Assembly: GCA_903845055.1 (NCBI GenBank)
Contig: CAIMWF010000103.1
Span: forward strand, 1 to 64,000
Length of the DNA stretch: 64,000 bases
Origin: an uncultured Bacteroidales bacterium
GTDB lineage: Bacteria > Bacteroidota > Bacteroidia > Bacteroidales > FEN-979
Direction: 5' to 3'
Positions 1 to 8,814 of this stretch are shown here, in pieces; position 1 is the stretch's first letter; the number at the start of each line of letters is the position of its first letter. The translations under genes were made by a program, and so were the position numbers. The notes under the pieces are model-generated. The model did no database searches and was not told where the DNA came from. It was given only the letters and a program-made list of their open reading frames with translations.

Positions 1-123
1 CAGTTCAAGTCTTTCACTGGCGCCGAATCTTTTGCAATCCTGCGATCGATAATTGATACTGCGATTAAAAATAATCTGAATCCTTTGCATTCTCTCTCCC
101 AAATTAATGCCCTACATTTGTAG
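1..123 (+). CDS. C-terminal fragment, transposase-like (partial)
   Basis: An open frame enters from the left edge and stops at TAG 121-123, leaving 40 residues. It reads as a helical tail (FKSFTGAESFAILRSIIDTA and following). This resembles the last residues of IS66-type or related transposases, where a G-A-E-x-x-A helix precedes an N-G-x-[ND]-P turn. The resemblance is from memory of the family, and the catalytic part lies outside the window. It could instead be the end of an unrelated protein. The stop codon lies inside the palindrome at 110-125 that also covers the promoter box of the next gene. Confidence 0.45.
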   Translation, partial: QFKSFTGAESFAILRSIIDTAIKNNLNPLHSLSQINALHL

Positions 124-125
124 GG
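110..125 (+). promoter_or_regulatory. -7 box inside a palindrome upstream of the hybrid kinase
   Basis: TACATTTG at 113-120 matches the Bacteroidota -7 box TAnnTTTG. It is embedded in the perfect inverted repeat CCCTAC-ATTT-GTAGGG (110-125). The core TACA-TT-TGTA has the form of a BlaI/MecI-type operator. A TTTG lies at 84-87, but 25 bases upstream is further than the usual spacing. The inferred transcript would begin near 126, giving a leader of about 65 nt before the ATG at 193. The palindrome could alternatively belong to the end of the preceding transposase-like element. Confidence 0.45.
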
Positions 126-192
126 GGTGAATAGTTACAAACAACCTAACACAACATAATTTTCATTAATATTGTTCTCCAAAGGAACAAAC

Positions 193-3100
193 ATGAAAAC
201 CAACACCAAGATCATTTTGTTGTTTATTTCCCTGCTGGGTTTCTTCCTGCTTTTTGCTGCTGGGTATTATCACATGCGCACCAGGGAAGAGGCCATGTAC
301 CTTGACATTCAAAAACAAGGCGATACGCTGGTTATCAGGACGGTATTGAGCTTTAAAACCGAAGGGGTTATGAAAGCAGTCAACGACAATGCTGCCTGGG
401 ATGCGATGTACCAGTTCTCCAAAACCAGGGATACGGTGTGGGCCAGACACAATTTCAACCCGGTACTGTCTACTTTTAATATTGATTACCTGGGGGCTTT
501 CGACCTTGCGGGCAACCCGGTTTACTCGGCAGGCAATCCTGAAATGAAAGGGTTTTCCCTTTCGCCCGGGCAGATCAAATTATTATTTCAGAATAATAGT
601 ACCTGGAACAAATTCACCATTCACAACGGGCTCGTCATACAGGTGTTCGGATCCACGGTAGTACCAACGGCCGACATTACACATCATTCAAAAGCGAATG
701 CCTACCTGGTTGCCGCCATGATCTGGGACAAGCCCTATTGCGAAGAGATTAAGAAAGCCACTTCCTTCAAACTTGATATTCTTCAGCAAAAACCAGGTGG
801 ATCCATCCGGAATAAAAATGTGGCTGAGGAATTTATTTACACTCCCGAATGCATTAAAGGCAGCGGACAGCCTTACCTGTGGTTTCATCGCAGCGACCCT
901 AATGCCAGGAGACTTGACAAGCTTGGCTGGTTTGCCCTGGCCGGTGTCGTGGTACTGATCCTGGTGTTTGTTATATTCCTGTTTGCCATCAACCGGTGGA
1001 TTTCGCTCCCCCTAAAACAGATCACAAGGAGTTTGTCGAGCGGTAACATCGGTTCGGTCAAGGATTTACTGGAAAAACAAGACGAATTTGGCGACATCGC
1101 CCGGCTCATGCGGAAATTCAACACGCAGCAGGGTACGCTGATAAAGAAGATTTTCGAAAAGGAGCAGGCAGATGAACAGATCAAACAATTATCGACGGCC
1201 GTTGAGCAGAGTGCAAATACGATCATCATCACGAACCTTGAAGGCAGGATTGAATATGTAAACCGGAGCTTTACCGAGGTTACCGGTTACGCGGCCGAAG
1301 AGGCCATCGGGAAAAACACGAATATCCTGAAGTCGGGGGTACAGGACGAGGACTTTTACCGGGTACTCTGGCATACCATCCTTGCGGGAAACGAATGGAA
1401 GGGGGAGATAAACAACCGAAAAAAGAACGGGGAGTTTTTCTGGGAGTCGATGAGCATCGCCCCGATCAAAAACGCGGAGGGGCAGATCACCAGTTTCATC
1501 GCCATCAAGGAGGATATAACCGAGCGCAAGGAAACCGAAAGAGCCCTTACCGAAGCCAAAGATTTCGCGGAATTGCTCTACAAGGTGATCCCGAGCGCCC
1601 TGTTTACTGTCGACATGAACCAGCGGATCACCAGCTGGAATGCACAGGCGGAGGCAATTACCGGTTATTCGAAGCAGGAGATGATCGGAAATTCCTGCTT
1701 CACGTTTGCAGGCACCCCCTGCAACGACCGCTGCGGACTCTTCGACTTGAACGTCGTAAAACCGGTACACGGCCGTGAATGTACAATCAGCCACAAATCG
1801 GGCAACAAACTGATCATATCGAAGAATGTCGACACTCTAAAAGATCCGGCCGGGAATGTCATTGGCGGGATTGAGAGTTTTGAAGACATCACGGAGCGCA
1901 AGGAGGTGGAACGCGACCTTTATAACAGCAACCAGCGTTATTCCACGCTGGTTCACAAATTGCCCGACCTGATCCTGATTCACCGGAACGGTGAGATCCT
2001 GTTCGCCAACGATGCCGCGCTCAGCGTGATCGGCACTTCGCCCGAAGAACTCGTGGGGGGAAACATCCTGGATTACATTGCCGACGAATCGAAGGCACTC
2101 GTCATGACAAACATGCAGAAGCGGATCGCGGGAACCGAACATGTGGGCGATTACGAGATCAGGGCTGTTACAAAACATGGGGAGATCAAGGATACCATCA
2201 TCCGTGGAGGCAACATCATATTCGATGATGAACCGGCCGTGATCGCCATCCTGATCGATATTACGGAACGGAAACAGATCGAGACGGACCTAAAGAAGGC
2301 GAAGGAGGAGGCGGAACGGGCCAACCAGGCCAAATCGGAGTTTCTTGCGACCATGAGCCACGAGATCAGAACCCCGATGAACGGGGTAATCGGAATGACG
2401 GAACTCGCCCTCACGACCACTCTCAGCCTGAGCCAGCGCGATTACCTTGAATCGATCCAGACCTCGGCATACCTGTTGCTCAATACCATCAACGACATCC
2501 TCGATTTTTCAAAGATAGAAGCGGGGAAGCTTGAAATCGAGCATGTGGAATTCAACATATATGAGGTTCTTGAAAAAAGCGTCGATATCCTTACTGTAAA
2601 GGCTTTCGACAAGAACCTCGAATTACTTTGCGAGATAGAACCTGGTTTACCCGAGTACTTTTATGGCGATCCTCTGCGCATCAGGCAGATCCTTGTAAAT
2701 TTCATCAGCAACGCCATCAAGTTTACTGATCGGGGTGAAATTTTCATCTCAGCCAAAAGGCAGCCCGGAACGACCGGAAACGACAATGAAATAAAGGTGT
2801 TGTTCAGTGTCAAGGACACTGGCATCGGAATCGAACAGGACAAATTACATAATATTTTCGACCAGTTCACCCAGGCCGACAGTTCGACGACCAGGAAATA
2901 CGGCGGGACCGGGCTTGGGCTTTCCATCTCGAAGATGCTGACGAAAATCATGAACGGCTCCCTTTTCGTCGAAAGCGAACCCGGGGTCGGGAGCACCTTC
3001 AGCTTTGAATTGCCGCTGACGGTTGCAACCGATCACTCCCCGGATAAAGCACCCGAGAAACCGGACATCAGGAAGGTGCTTGTTGTCGATGACAATATCA

Positions 3101-3894
3101 CGAACCTGAAGATCATGAAAGACATGCTCACCTACTGGGAGATTGAATCCATGATCTGTACAGGCGGAAAGGAGGCGCTGAGAGCGTTGCAGGATGCAAA
3201 TGAAGCAGAAAGCGGTTTTGATCTCGTCATCCTGGACATGCACATGCCGGAAATGGATGGCATTGCTGTGGCGGAGGAGATCAGGAAACACCAGACCAGG
3301 AACATGAAGCCTATCATTTTCATGTATTCCTCGGTTGAAAAAGACGATATCCTTGAACAATGCAGAAACCTGGGAATCCAACAGTATCTCACAAAACCGG
3401 TAAAAATGAAGGACTTCTTTAAACTCCTGCATGAAGGAAAAGCGCGGAGCGGGGAAAAATCCGGGCAGAAAGTTCCGGCCAGCGATATCAGCCTGACCAT
3501 AGATCCGGGGAAAACCATCCTGATCGCGGAAGACAATACCATCAGCATGAAACTGCTTTCTGTGATGTTGCTGAAAACCGGTGTGCAGGTTATTTCCGCT
3601 TCGAACGGCGACGAGGCAATCGTTCAGTTCAGGGAAAACAAGATCGACTTGATTTTCATGGATATCCACATGCCTGAAAAGGATGGGTTCCAGGCTACAA
3701 GGGAAATCCGAAAACTGGAAACAGCCGGGAACCGCATCCCGATTATTGCACTTACGGCCATCGCCATGCCGGGCGACCGTGAAAAATGCATGGATGCAGG
3801 GATGGATGATTATTTGTCAAAGCCCTTCCGTAAGGATGACCTGTTCATCATCCTTGGAAAATACCTCCTCAACGAAAACACAGAGAACGCCTGA
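193..3894 (+). CDS. Hybrid sensor histidine kinase with three PAS and two receiver domains
   Basis: A membrane-bound two-component hybrid kinase of 1233 residues. Two membrane segments (about 4-28 and 243-268) enclose a periplasmic sensor of CHASE4 appearance. A HAMP-like linker follows, then three PAS domains (about 330-450, 451-570, 577-700). The HisKA domain has H723 in TMSHEIRTPMNG. The ATPase domain has an N box near 835-845, DTGIGI near 876 and GTGLGLSI. Two receiver domains end the protein, with phospho-acceptors D1015 (DMHMPEMDG) and D1157 (DIHMPEKDG). No HPt domain is visible, so a separate phosphotransfer protein, or use of the receivers as internal regulators, is inferred. The ATG at 193 is preferred over an in-frame TTG at 172 because AAAGGA (181-186) lies at ribosome-binding distance and the signal-anchor begins there. 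No response regulator gene is adjacent. The stop codon is separated by one base from the start of rlmD. Confidence 0.93.
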   Translation: MKTNTKIILLFISLLGFFLLFAAGYYHMRTREEAMYLDIQKQGDTLVIRTVLSFKTEGVMKAVNDNAAWDAMYQFSKTRDTVWARHNFNPVLSTFNIDYLGAFDLAGNPVYSAGNPEMKGFSLSPGQIKLLFQNNSTWNKFTIHNGLVIQVFGSTVVPTADITHHSKANAYLVAAMIWDKPYCEEIKKATSFKLDILQQKPGGSIRNKNVAEEFIYTPECIKGSGQPYLWFHRSDPNARRLDKLGWFALAGVVVLILVFVIFLFAINRWISLPLKQITRSLSSGNIGSVKDLLEKQDEFGDIARLMRKFNTQQGTLIKKIFEKEQADEQIKQLSTAVEQSANTIIITNLEGRIEYVNRSFTEVTGYAAEEAIGKNTNILKSGVQDEDFYRVLWHTILAGNEWKGEINNRKKNGEFFWESMSIAPIKNAEGQITSFIAIKEDITERKETERALTEAKDFAELLYKVIPSALFTVDMNQRITSWNAQAEAITGYSKQEMIGNSCFTFAGTPCNDRCGLFDLNVVKPVHGRECTISHKSGNKLIISKNVDTLKDPAGNVIGGIESFEDITERKEVERDLYNSNQRYSTLVHKLPDLILIHRNGEILFANDAALSVIGTSPEELVGGNILDYIADESKALVMTNMQKRIAGTEHVGDYEIRAVTKHGEIKDTIIRGGNIIFDDEPAVIAILIDITERKQIETDLKKAKEEAERANQAKSEFLATMSHEIRTPMNGVIGMTELALTTTLSLSQRDYLESIQTSAYLLLNTINDILDFSKIEAGKLEIEHVEFNIYEVLEKSVDILTVKAFDKNLELLCEIEPGLPEYFYGDPLRIRQILVNFISNAIKFTDRGEIFISAKRQPGTTGNDNEIKVLFSVKDTGIGIEQDKLHNIFDQFTQADSSTTRKYGGTGLGLSISKMLTKIMNGSLFVESEPGVGSTFSFELPLTVATDHSPDKAPEKPDIRKVLVVDDNITNLKIMKDMLTYWEIESMICTGGKEALRALQDANEAESGFDLVILDMHMPEMDGIAVAEEIRKHQTRNMKPIIFMYSSVEKDDILEQCRNLGIQQYLTKPVKMKDFFKLLHEGKARSGEKSGQKVPASDISLTIDPGKTILIAEDNTISMKLLSVMLLKTGVQVISASNGDEAIVQFRENKIDLIFMDIHMPEKDGFQATREIRKLETAGNRIPIIALTAIAMPGDREKCMDAGMDDYLSKPFRKDDLFIILGKYLLNENTENA

Positions 3895-3895
3895 G

Positions 3896-5302
3896 ATGAT
3901 ATACGAAAAAATTGAGATCACCGATGCCGGGGCTGAAGGGATGGCGATCGGGAAAATCGGGAAAAAGGTTGTTTTTGTGCCTTTTGTGGTCCCCGGCGAT
4001 GTTGTGGATGTGCAGATTGTCAGGAAAAAAAAGAGATACCTTGAAGGTAAAGCCATTCATTTTCACCAGTATTCCGCAAAACGTGTGGAGCCGCATTGTT
4101 CCCATTTCGGGCTTTGCGGTGGTTGCAGGTGGCAGGGAATGAACTATGAGGACCAGCTGTTTTATAAGCAAAAACAGGTTTTCGACAGTCTTACCCGGAT
4201 TGGCAAGGTTGAAAACCCCTTGGTTTTACCCATTCTTCCATCGGCGGAGACCAGGTATTACCGCAACAAACTCGATTTCACCTTTTCCAACCACCGATGG
4301 CTGACTGAAAGCGACAAGGGTGACGAAAATATTGACCGTGCTACCAATGCACTCGGGTTTCATATTCCCCAGTTTTTCGACAAGGTAGTCGACATTCTCG
4401 AGTGCTTTCACATGAAAGACCCTGCAAACGCCATCCGCAATGCGGCCAGGCAGTTTGCCATCACTGAAAACCTGACGTTTTATGATGTCCGCACCTGGCA
4501 GGGATTCCTGCGGAACCTGATCATCAGGAACACCCATGCCGGGGGATTGATGATCATCATGGTGGTGCGAAACCAGGATGAAGCCATTTTTCGCATGCTC
4601 GATCACCTCTATTCAGGCTTCCCGCAGATCACCAGCCTCTATTACGTGATCAACCCGAAAAAAAACGACACCATTTACGACCTTGAATTCAACCTTTATA
4701 AAGGGGAAGCCTTTATCACCGAAAAAATGCCCCCCTTCAGGGAAGGCGGGAAGGAAATCATATTCAGGATCGGTCCGGCCTCCTTTTTTCAGACCAACTC
4801 CCTGCAGGCCATGAACCTCTACAGGGTTGCCTCCGAATTTGCCGGGTTTTCGGGTAATGAACATGTTTACGATCTTTATACCGGCACCGGGACCATCGCG
4901 AATTACATCGCTCCCTATGTGCAAAAGGTGACCGGGATCGAATCGGTTGAGGCGGCCATAGCGGATGCCAGGATCAATTCGCAAGTGAATGCAATCGGAA
5001 ATACATCGTTTTTCGCAGGTGAAGCCGAAAAAATACTGACCCGGGAGTTCATTGACCAGCAGGGTCATCCGGATGTCATCATTACCGATCCCCCGAGAAA
5101 CGGGATGCATGAAAAGGTGATTAAGTCCATCCTGGAGGTCAGGCCGTCAAAGGTTGTATATGTCAGTTGCAATCCGGCTACCCAGGCCAGGGACATTGCA
5201 CTGATGAGCGAGGTCTACCATCTCGTGAAATGCCAGCCTGTCGATATGTTTCCCCACACGCACCATGTTGAAAATGTCGCGTTGCTCGAAGCCCGGGTTT
5301 AA
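3896..5302 (+). CDS. rlmD: 23S rRNA (uracil-5-)-methyltransferase RlmD
   Basis: SAM-dependent methyltransferase of the TrmA/RlmD family, 468 residues, which makes 5-methyluridine in 23S rRNA. A TRAM domain occupies about residues 1-55. Cysteines C68, C74 and C77 (CSHFGLCGGC) form three ligands of the family's 4Fe-4S cluster. The C-terminal Rossmann domain has the SAM loop YDLYTGTGTI, then TDPPRNGMH and the catalytic cysteine in VSCNPATQARD. The frame stays open far upstream through the end of the kinase gene, but the TRAM domain begins at the ATG at 3896, two bases after the kinase stop. Co-transcription with the kinase is likely. Assignment to RlmD rather than RlmC or TrmA is the usual one in Bacteroidota but is not proven by sequence alone. 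The 3' end overlaps that of aroK by 4 bases. Confidence 0.93.
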   Translation: MIYEKIEITDAGAEGMAIGKIGKKVVFVPFVVPGDVVDVQIVRKKKRYLEGKAIHFHQYSAKRVEPHCSHFGLCGGCRWQGMNYEDQLFYKQKQVFDSLTRIGKVENPLVLPILPSAETRYYRNKLDFTFSNHRWLTESDKGDENIDRATNALGFHIPQFFDKVVDILECFHMKDPANAIRNAARQFAITENLTFYDVRTWQGFLRNLIIRNTHAGGLMIIMVVRNQDEAIFRMLDHLYSGFPQITSLYYVINPKKNDTIYDLEFNLYKGEAFITEKMPPFREGGKEIIFRIGPASFFQTNSLQAMNLYRVASEFAGFSGNEHVYDLYTGTGTIANYIAPYVQKVTGIESVEAAIADARINSQVNAIGNTSFFAGEAEKILTREFIDQQGHPDVIITDPPRNGMHEKVIKSILEVRPSKVVYVSCNPATQARDIALMSEVYHLVKCQPVDMFPHTHHVENVALLEARV

Positions 5303-5814
5303 CGGGTGTCCATTTTCTCACGGATGGTGGTTACGAGTTTGTCGAGGTCAAGGTGCTCCGCGTCGACAATAAAATCGGCCTGGTTGTAAAAGAGTTCCCT
5401 CTCACGCAGGTGCTCCTCAACCATTGCTTCCAATTCCTGCCCCCCGATATCCTTTAACAGCGGGCGTTTGCGTTTCACATGCCTGAGCCGCTGAACCAGT
5501 GCCGGGAGGTTCCAGTGCAGGTAAACTGAAATGCCCGATTCCCTGATCTGGCGCATGTTGTCAAAAAAACAGGGTGTGCCGCCACCGGTGGAAACCACCA
5601 CATGGTCCATGCAGAAAGTTTCAACCAGGAGCGATTGTTCAATTTTCCTGAAGCCCTCCTCATCATATTTTTCAAAAAAATCAAAGACACTGATCCTGAA
5701 ACGCTCCTCGAAAAGATAGTCGAGATCGATAAAAGAAAAATCCATTTTTTCAGCCAGAATTTTCCCCAGGTTCGATTTGCCGGAGGCCATGTAACCGATC
5801 AGATAGATACGCAT
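5299..5814 (-). CDS. aroK: Shikimate kinase
   Basis: Cytosolic P-loop kinase of 171 residues, the usual length, which phosphorylates shikimate with ATP in the chorismate pathway. The Walker A loop is GYMASGKS (7-14). The substrate-binding aspartates are in FIDLD (30-32), and the GGG motif appears in VVSTGGGTPC. A lid region with RPLLK follows, and the tail is short. It is convergent with rlmD (4-base overlap of stops) and divergent from the DUF1573 lipoprotein gene. Chorismate made here also feeds menaquinone synthesis through MqnA, encoded about 8 kb away. Confidence 0.95.
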   Translation of the reverse strand: MRIYLIGYMASGKSNLGKILAEKMDFSFIDLDYLFEERFRISVFDFFEKYDEEGFRKIEQSLLVETFCMDHVVVSTGGGTPCFFDNMRQIRESGISVYLHWNLPALVQRLRHVKRKRPLLKDIGGQELEAMVEEHLRERELFYNQADFIVDAEHLDLDKLVTTIREKMDTR

Positions 5815-5840
5815 GGCAGTAAAATTATGAATTATTTTCG

Positions 5841-5848
5841 TACCTTTG
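5841..5848 (+). promoter_or_regulatory. Candidate -7 promoter box for the DUF1573 gene
   Basis: TACCTTTG matches TAnnTTTG and ends 25 bases before the ATG at 5874. No clear -33 TTTG is visible at the expected distance. Confidence 0.5.
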
Positions 5849-5873
5849 CTCCGCTTTAACAGCCACGGTCACC

Positions 5874-6353
5874 ATGAACATTATAAAACTCACCTCAACC
5901 ATTTTACTCCTGGTCATCCTCCTGGTTACAGGGTGCAGGCACGGCGGTTTGAACGGGCGCGAGACCATTCCGGCCGATGTGGTTAACAACCCGAATTCGG
6001 CCACCGGCAACAATGACAAGAGCACCCTGCCGGCCATTAAATTTGATGTCACCGAACATGATTTCGGAAGAATCATCGAAGGTGAAACTGTTTCGTTCAC
6101 CTTTAACTTCAAAAATTCGGGAAAATCCGACCTGTTGATCGCCGAGGTCAGCACCTCCTGCGGTTGTACAGTTCCCTCCTACCCCAAAACCCCCATCCGG
6201 GCGGGCGATTCCGGTGCAATCAAGATCGCCTTCAACAGCAATGGGAAGCGGGGTTACCAGACTAAAAACATCCTGGTCGTGTCCAATACCCAGCCCAACA
6301 CCACCGTCATCCGGATCAAGGCGCAGGTGGTGAACCCGGGAACTGAAAAATAG
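5874..6353 (+). CDS. DUF1573 domain lipoprotein
   Basis: A 159-residue secreted lipoprotein. The N-terminal signal ends in a lipobox (LLVTGC, C21). The mature part carries a DUF1573 beta-sandwich (ASPM/SPD-2/Hydin-like) with the hallmark HDFGRI, the CGCT motif in STSCGCTVPSYP, and a G-x-I-x-I-x-F-N-S strand near 120-130. The molecular function of this family is not established. The gene is very common in Bacteroidota just ahead of yajC, as here. Its stop codon TAG is the first unit of a GTAGCGA-type tandem repeat. Confidence 0.85.
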   Translation: MNIIKLTSTILLLVILLVTGCRHGGLNGRETIPADVVNNPNSATGNNDKSTLPAIKFDVTEHDFGRIIEGETVSFTFNFKNSGKSDLLIAEVSTSCGCTVPSYPKTPIRAGDSGAIKIAFNSNGKRGYQTKNILVVSNTQPNTTVIRIKAQVVNPGTEK

Positions 6354-6440
6354 GTAGCGAGGTAGCGAGGTAGCGAAATAGCGAAATAGCAAAATAGCGA
6401 AATTTTTAAACGTAATTTTTAATTTTTTTAATTTTTAATT
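6351..6440 (+). repeat. GGTAGCGA/AATAGCGA tandem repeat plus TAATTTTT repeat
   Basis: From 6351 to about 6402 the sequence is a run of 7-8 base units, first GGTAGCGA then AATAGCGA. It starts on the TAG stop codon of the upstream gene. It is followed at about 6413-6440 by TAATTTTT units. Nearly the same first array, identical over more than 35 bases, follows the stop codon at 33080, and a shorter version follows the stop at 42140. The AT-rich second motif recurs at 60849-60871 and 53920-53940. Confidence 0.85.
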
Positions 6441-6448
6441 ATCAAGTC

Positions 6449-6778
6449 ATGACAAACCTTCTTAGCATTCTATTAATGACTCCCCAGGGCCAGGGTGGCC
6501 AGCAAAACGGCTGGTACTCTTTTCTTCCATTATTGCTGATCATTGTTGTCTTCTATTTTTTCTTTATCCGGCCCCAGATGAAACGGTCGAAGGACCAGAA
6601 GAAGTTCAAGGAAAGTTTGCAGAAAGGCCAGAAGATCATCACCATCGGCGGCATCCACGGTCGTATCGTTGAAATCCAGGAAACTACGGTTACCATCGAG
6701 GTTGAAAACAGCGTGCGCCTGCGAATTGAAAAAACGGCCGTTGCCATGGACAACACCCAGACGATCGAAGCAAAATAA
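6449..6778 (+). CDS. yajC: Preprotein translocase subunit YajC
   Basis: A 109-residue inner-membrane protein that associates with SecDF and the Sec translocon. A single transmembrane helix (about 24-43) ends in the family signature FFFIRPQMKR. A small cytosolic beta-domain follows with GQKIITIGGIHGRI. An N-terminal extension rich in Q and G before the helix is usual in Bacteroidota. It lies 21 bases before the YbbR-like gene, in the commonly conserved order DUF1573-yajC-ybbR-coaE. Confidence 0.95.
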   Translation: MTNLLSILLMTPQGQGGQQNGWYSFLPLLLIIVVFYFFFIRPQMKRSKDQKKFKESLQKGQKIITIGGIHGRIVEIQETTVTIEVENSVRLRIEKTAVAMDNTQTIEAK

Positions 6779-6799
6779 CCACTGTTAACTTTTCAACCG

Positions 6800-7390
6800 A
6801 TGAAATCCGATTTTCTTGAATTCATCGGAAATGCCCGGCAGCGACGAAGTGAGAAATTCAGGAATCAACTGTATATCTTCATTGTCTGCCTGGTTCTTTC
6901 GGTATTTATCTGGGCGCTCGTCAGGCTTTCCAAGGACTATTATTATTCCATCGAATACTCGCTGGTTTATTCCCAGGTTCCCGGGAACCTCCGGCTGACA
7001 AGCAGTTCTGATTCCACCCTCAACCTGAAGATCAAGGTCCAGGGCTTTGAATTCTTTTCAGAGCAGTTCCTGCTGAAGCAGTCGAGGGAGTACGACGTGA
7101 GCCTGCGCAACGTGCGGTTGCGTTACAACGGGGACCATGTATGGGGATACCTGCTGACAAACCGGCTCGGGAAAGAAATCATTTCCCAGGCGAATTTTCC
7201 CAGCGATGTCTATTTTGTCTCACCCGACACCCTCTTCTTTGAGTTTGAAAAGGATAACATTAAGAAAGTTCCGGCAAGGACCGTGCCGGCCTATATCAAA
7301 TCCCCGACCGACCGCAGGGATAGCCTGCTGCATCGCAGCGACAGCCTGCTGCGACCCAATGCCCTTAACAATCACATCCGAAAACACTGA
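6800..7390 (+). CDS. YbbR-like/CdaR-like membrane-anchored protein
   Basis: A 196-residue protein with a short cytosolic N-terminus, one membrane helix (about 26-43) and an extracytoplasmic beta-rich part like a YbbR repeat (LKIKVQGFEFFSEQF). In Firmicutes YbbR/CdaR proteins regulate a diadenylate cyclase, but no cyclase gene is nearby. The assignment rests mainly on architecture and on position between yajC and coaE, where Bacteroidota usually carry a YbbR-like gene. The tail after about residue 160 is basic and serine-rich with no recognised domain. Three bases separate it from coaE, so co-translation is likely. Confidence 0.65.
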   Translation: MKSDFLEFIGNARQRRSEKFRNQLYIFIVCLVLSVFIWALVRLSKDYYYSIEYSLVYSQVPGNLRLTSSSDSTLNLKIKVQGFEFFSEQFLLKQSREYDVSLRNVRLRYNGDHVWGYLLTNRLGKEIISQANFPSDVYFVSPDTLFFEFEKDNIKKVPARTVPAYIKSPTDRRDSLLHRSDSLLRPNALNNHIRKH

Positions 7391-7393
7391 AAG

Positions 7394-8005
7394 ATGCTTA
7401 AGATTGGCCTCACCGGAAATATCGGTAGCGGTAAAACCATGGTAGCGGGGATTTTCACAGTGCTCGGAATACCGGTTTATCATGCAGATGAAGAATCGAA
7501 AAAGTTCCTGGATGATCCTGTGGTTAAAAACGAGATTCTGAAACAGTTCGGGTACGGTGTTCTGACCAACAACCAGGAGATCAACCGCAGGTCGCTGGCC
7601 TCCATCGTTTTTACCGATCCGTTTGCCTTACAGGTATTGAATTCCATCCTGCACCCGAGGGTCATGGTTGATTTCAGGAACTGGGCGGGACTTCAGTCCG
7701 GCAAAGATTACGTGATGCAGGAAGCTGCCATTATCTTCGAAAGCGGGTTCCGCAGTGAATTCGATTATATCATCCACACCTCCTGTCCGAAAGATATTGC
7801 CATCAGCCGGGTGATGAAGCGCGACGGGATTGACGCCCACTCGGTTGTCCGCCGCATGCAATTCCAGATGGAGGATGCTGAAAAAGCAGGCATGTCGGAT
7901 TTCGTGATCCGAAATGACGGTTCAGAACTTGTCATCCCACAGGTTCTTGGGATCCATGGCCGGCTGATGAAGGAAAAGGATAACCGGGCCTCCGAAACAA
8001 AATGA
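7394..8005 (+). CDS. coaE: Dephospho-CoA kinase
   Basis: A 203-residue P-loop kinase that phosphorylates the 3' hydroxyl of dephospho-CoA, the last step of coenzyme A synthesis. The Walker A loop GNIGSGKT is at residues 8-15. The substrate-binding YHADE follows at about 29-33, and the lid region RVMKRDGID with the R-x-x-x-Q pattern lies near 137-160. Length and order are normal for the family. It is last in the yajC cluster and convergent with the heme transporter gene hmuV, whose stop lies 28 bases away. Confidence 0.95.
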   Translation: MLKIGLTGNIGSGKTMVAGIFTVLGIPVYHADEESKKFLDDPVVKNEILKQFGYGVLTNNQEINRRSLASIVFTDPFALQVLNSILHPRVMVDFRNWAGLQSGKDYVMQEAAIIFESGFRSEFDYIIHTSCPKDIAISRVMKRDGIDAHSVVRRMQFQMEDAEKAGMSDFVIRNDGSELVIPQVLGIHGRLMKEKDNRASETK

Positions 8006-8033
8006 TCACCTTTGTAAAGCTAATGGCAAAGCC

Positions 8034-8813
8034 TTAACCGAAATAGAGGAACATCCCGTTATTTTCATACCGGATCACCGGCTCCAGCCGGTAGGCTGCT
8101 TTGATGTTCTCCTTCGTCAAAACCTCTTCTTTATCCCCGTCGGCAAGAACCCTTCCCTGGTGGAGCAACACAATTTTATCTGCAAACCTGGCAGCCAGGT
8201 TCAGGTCATGAACCACGCCAACCACGACCAGGTCCTTATTCTTCAGCAGCGCCGTGAGTTTGTGCATGAAATCAAACTGATAATGCACATCCAGAAAGGT
8301 TAGTGGTTCATCCAGGACCAGGTACCGGCATCTTCCTGGTACGGGGTACCATACCTGTGAGAGAACCCGTGCAAAATGGACACGTTGTTTTTCGCCGCCG
8401 CTCAGGGTCAGATAATTCCGACCCGCCAGTTCCTGAAGATCAAAAAAGTGCATCGCCTCTTCGCATGCGCTTACATCCCTTGCAGCCGGCTTCCCGGTAA
8501 AATGAGGGTAGCGGCCCATCATCACCACTTCAGCCACCGTTAGCGGAAATGCGAGGTCAATGTTCTGGGACAGGACCGACCTGATCCTCGCCATTTCAGA
8601 AAGAGAAGCTGTTTTTGCATTTTTATCCCCGTAAAATACATCCCCTCCTTTGTCGTGTTGGATCTGGCTGCACAGGATCCTGATCAGGGTTGATTTCCCT
8701 GCCCCGTTGGGGCCGATGACCAGATTGAGCCTCCCGGCTTCAAAGGCAACGGAAACATCATCAAGCAATACTTTGCCTTCGATCGTGTAGTTTATATGTT
8801 TGGCTGTCAGCAT
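8034..8813 (-). CDS. hmuV: Heme ABC transporter ATP-binding protein HmuV
   Basis: A 259-residue ATPase subunit of a heme or metal-chelate importer. Walker A is GPNGAGKS, the Q-loop is in VLSQNIDLAFPLTV, the signature is LSGGEKQR and Walker B is YLVLDEP, followed by a D-loop (LTFLD) and an H-loop (VVHDLN). An insertion between signature and Walker B (SQVWYPVPGRC) is typical of HmuV-type proteins. It is the last gene of a heme uptake operon. One base separates its start from the hmuU stop, so the three transporter genes are translationally linked. Confidence 0.92.
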   Translation of the reverse strand: MLTAKHINYTIEGKVLLDDVSVAFEAGRLNLVIGPNGAGKSTLIRILCSQIQHDKGGDVFYGDKNAKTASLSEMARIRSVLSQNIDLAFPLTVAEVVMMGRYPHFTGKPAARDVSACEEAMHFFDLQELAGRNYLTLSGGEKQRVHFARVLSQVWYPVPGRCRYLVLDEPLTFLDVHYQFDFMHKLTALLKNKDLVVVGVVHDLNLAARFADKIVLLHQGRVLADGDKEEVLTKENIKAAYRLEPVIRYENNGMFLYFG

Positions 8814-8814
8814 A

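Noticed and set aside
3683-3895. Upstream extension of the rlmD frame through the end of the histidine kinase gene
   Set aside because: It is the same DNA as the second receiver domain read in another frame, and the TRAM domain begins at the ATG at 3896.
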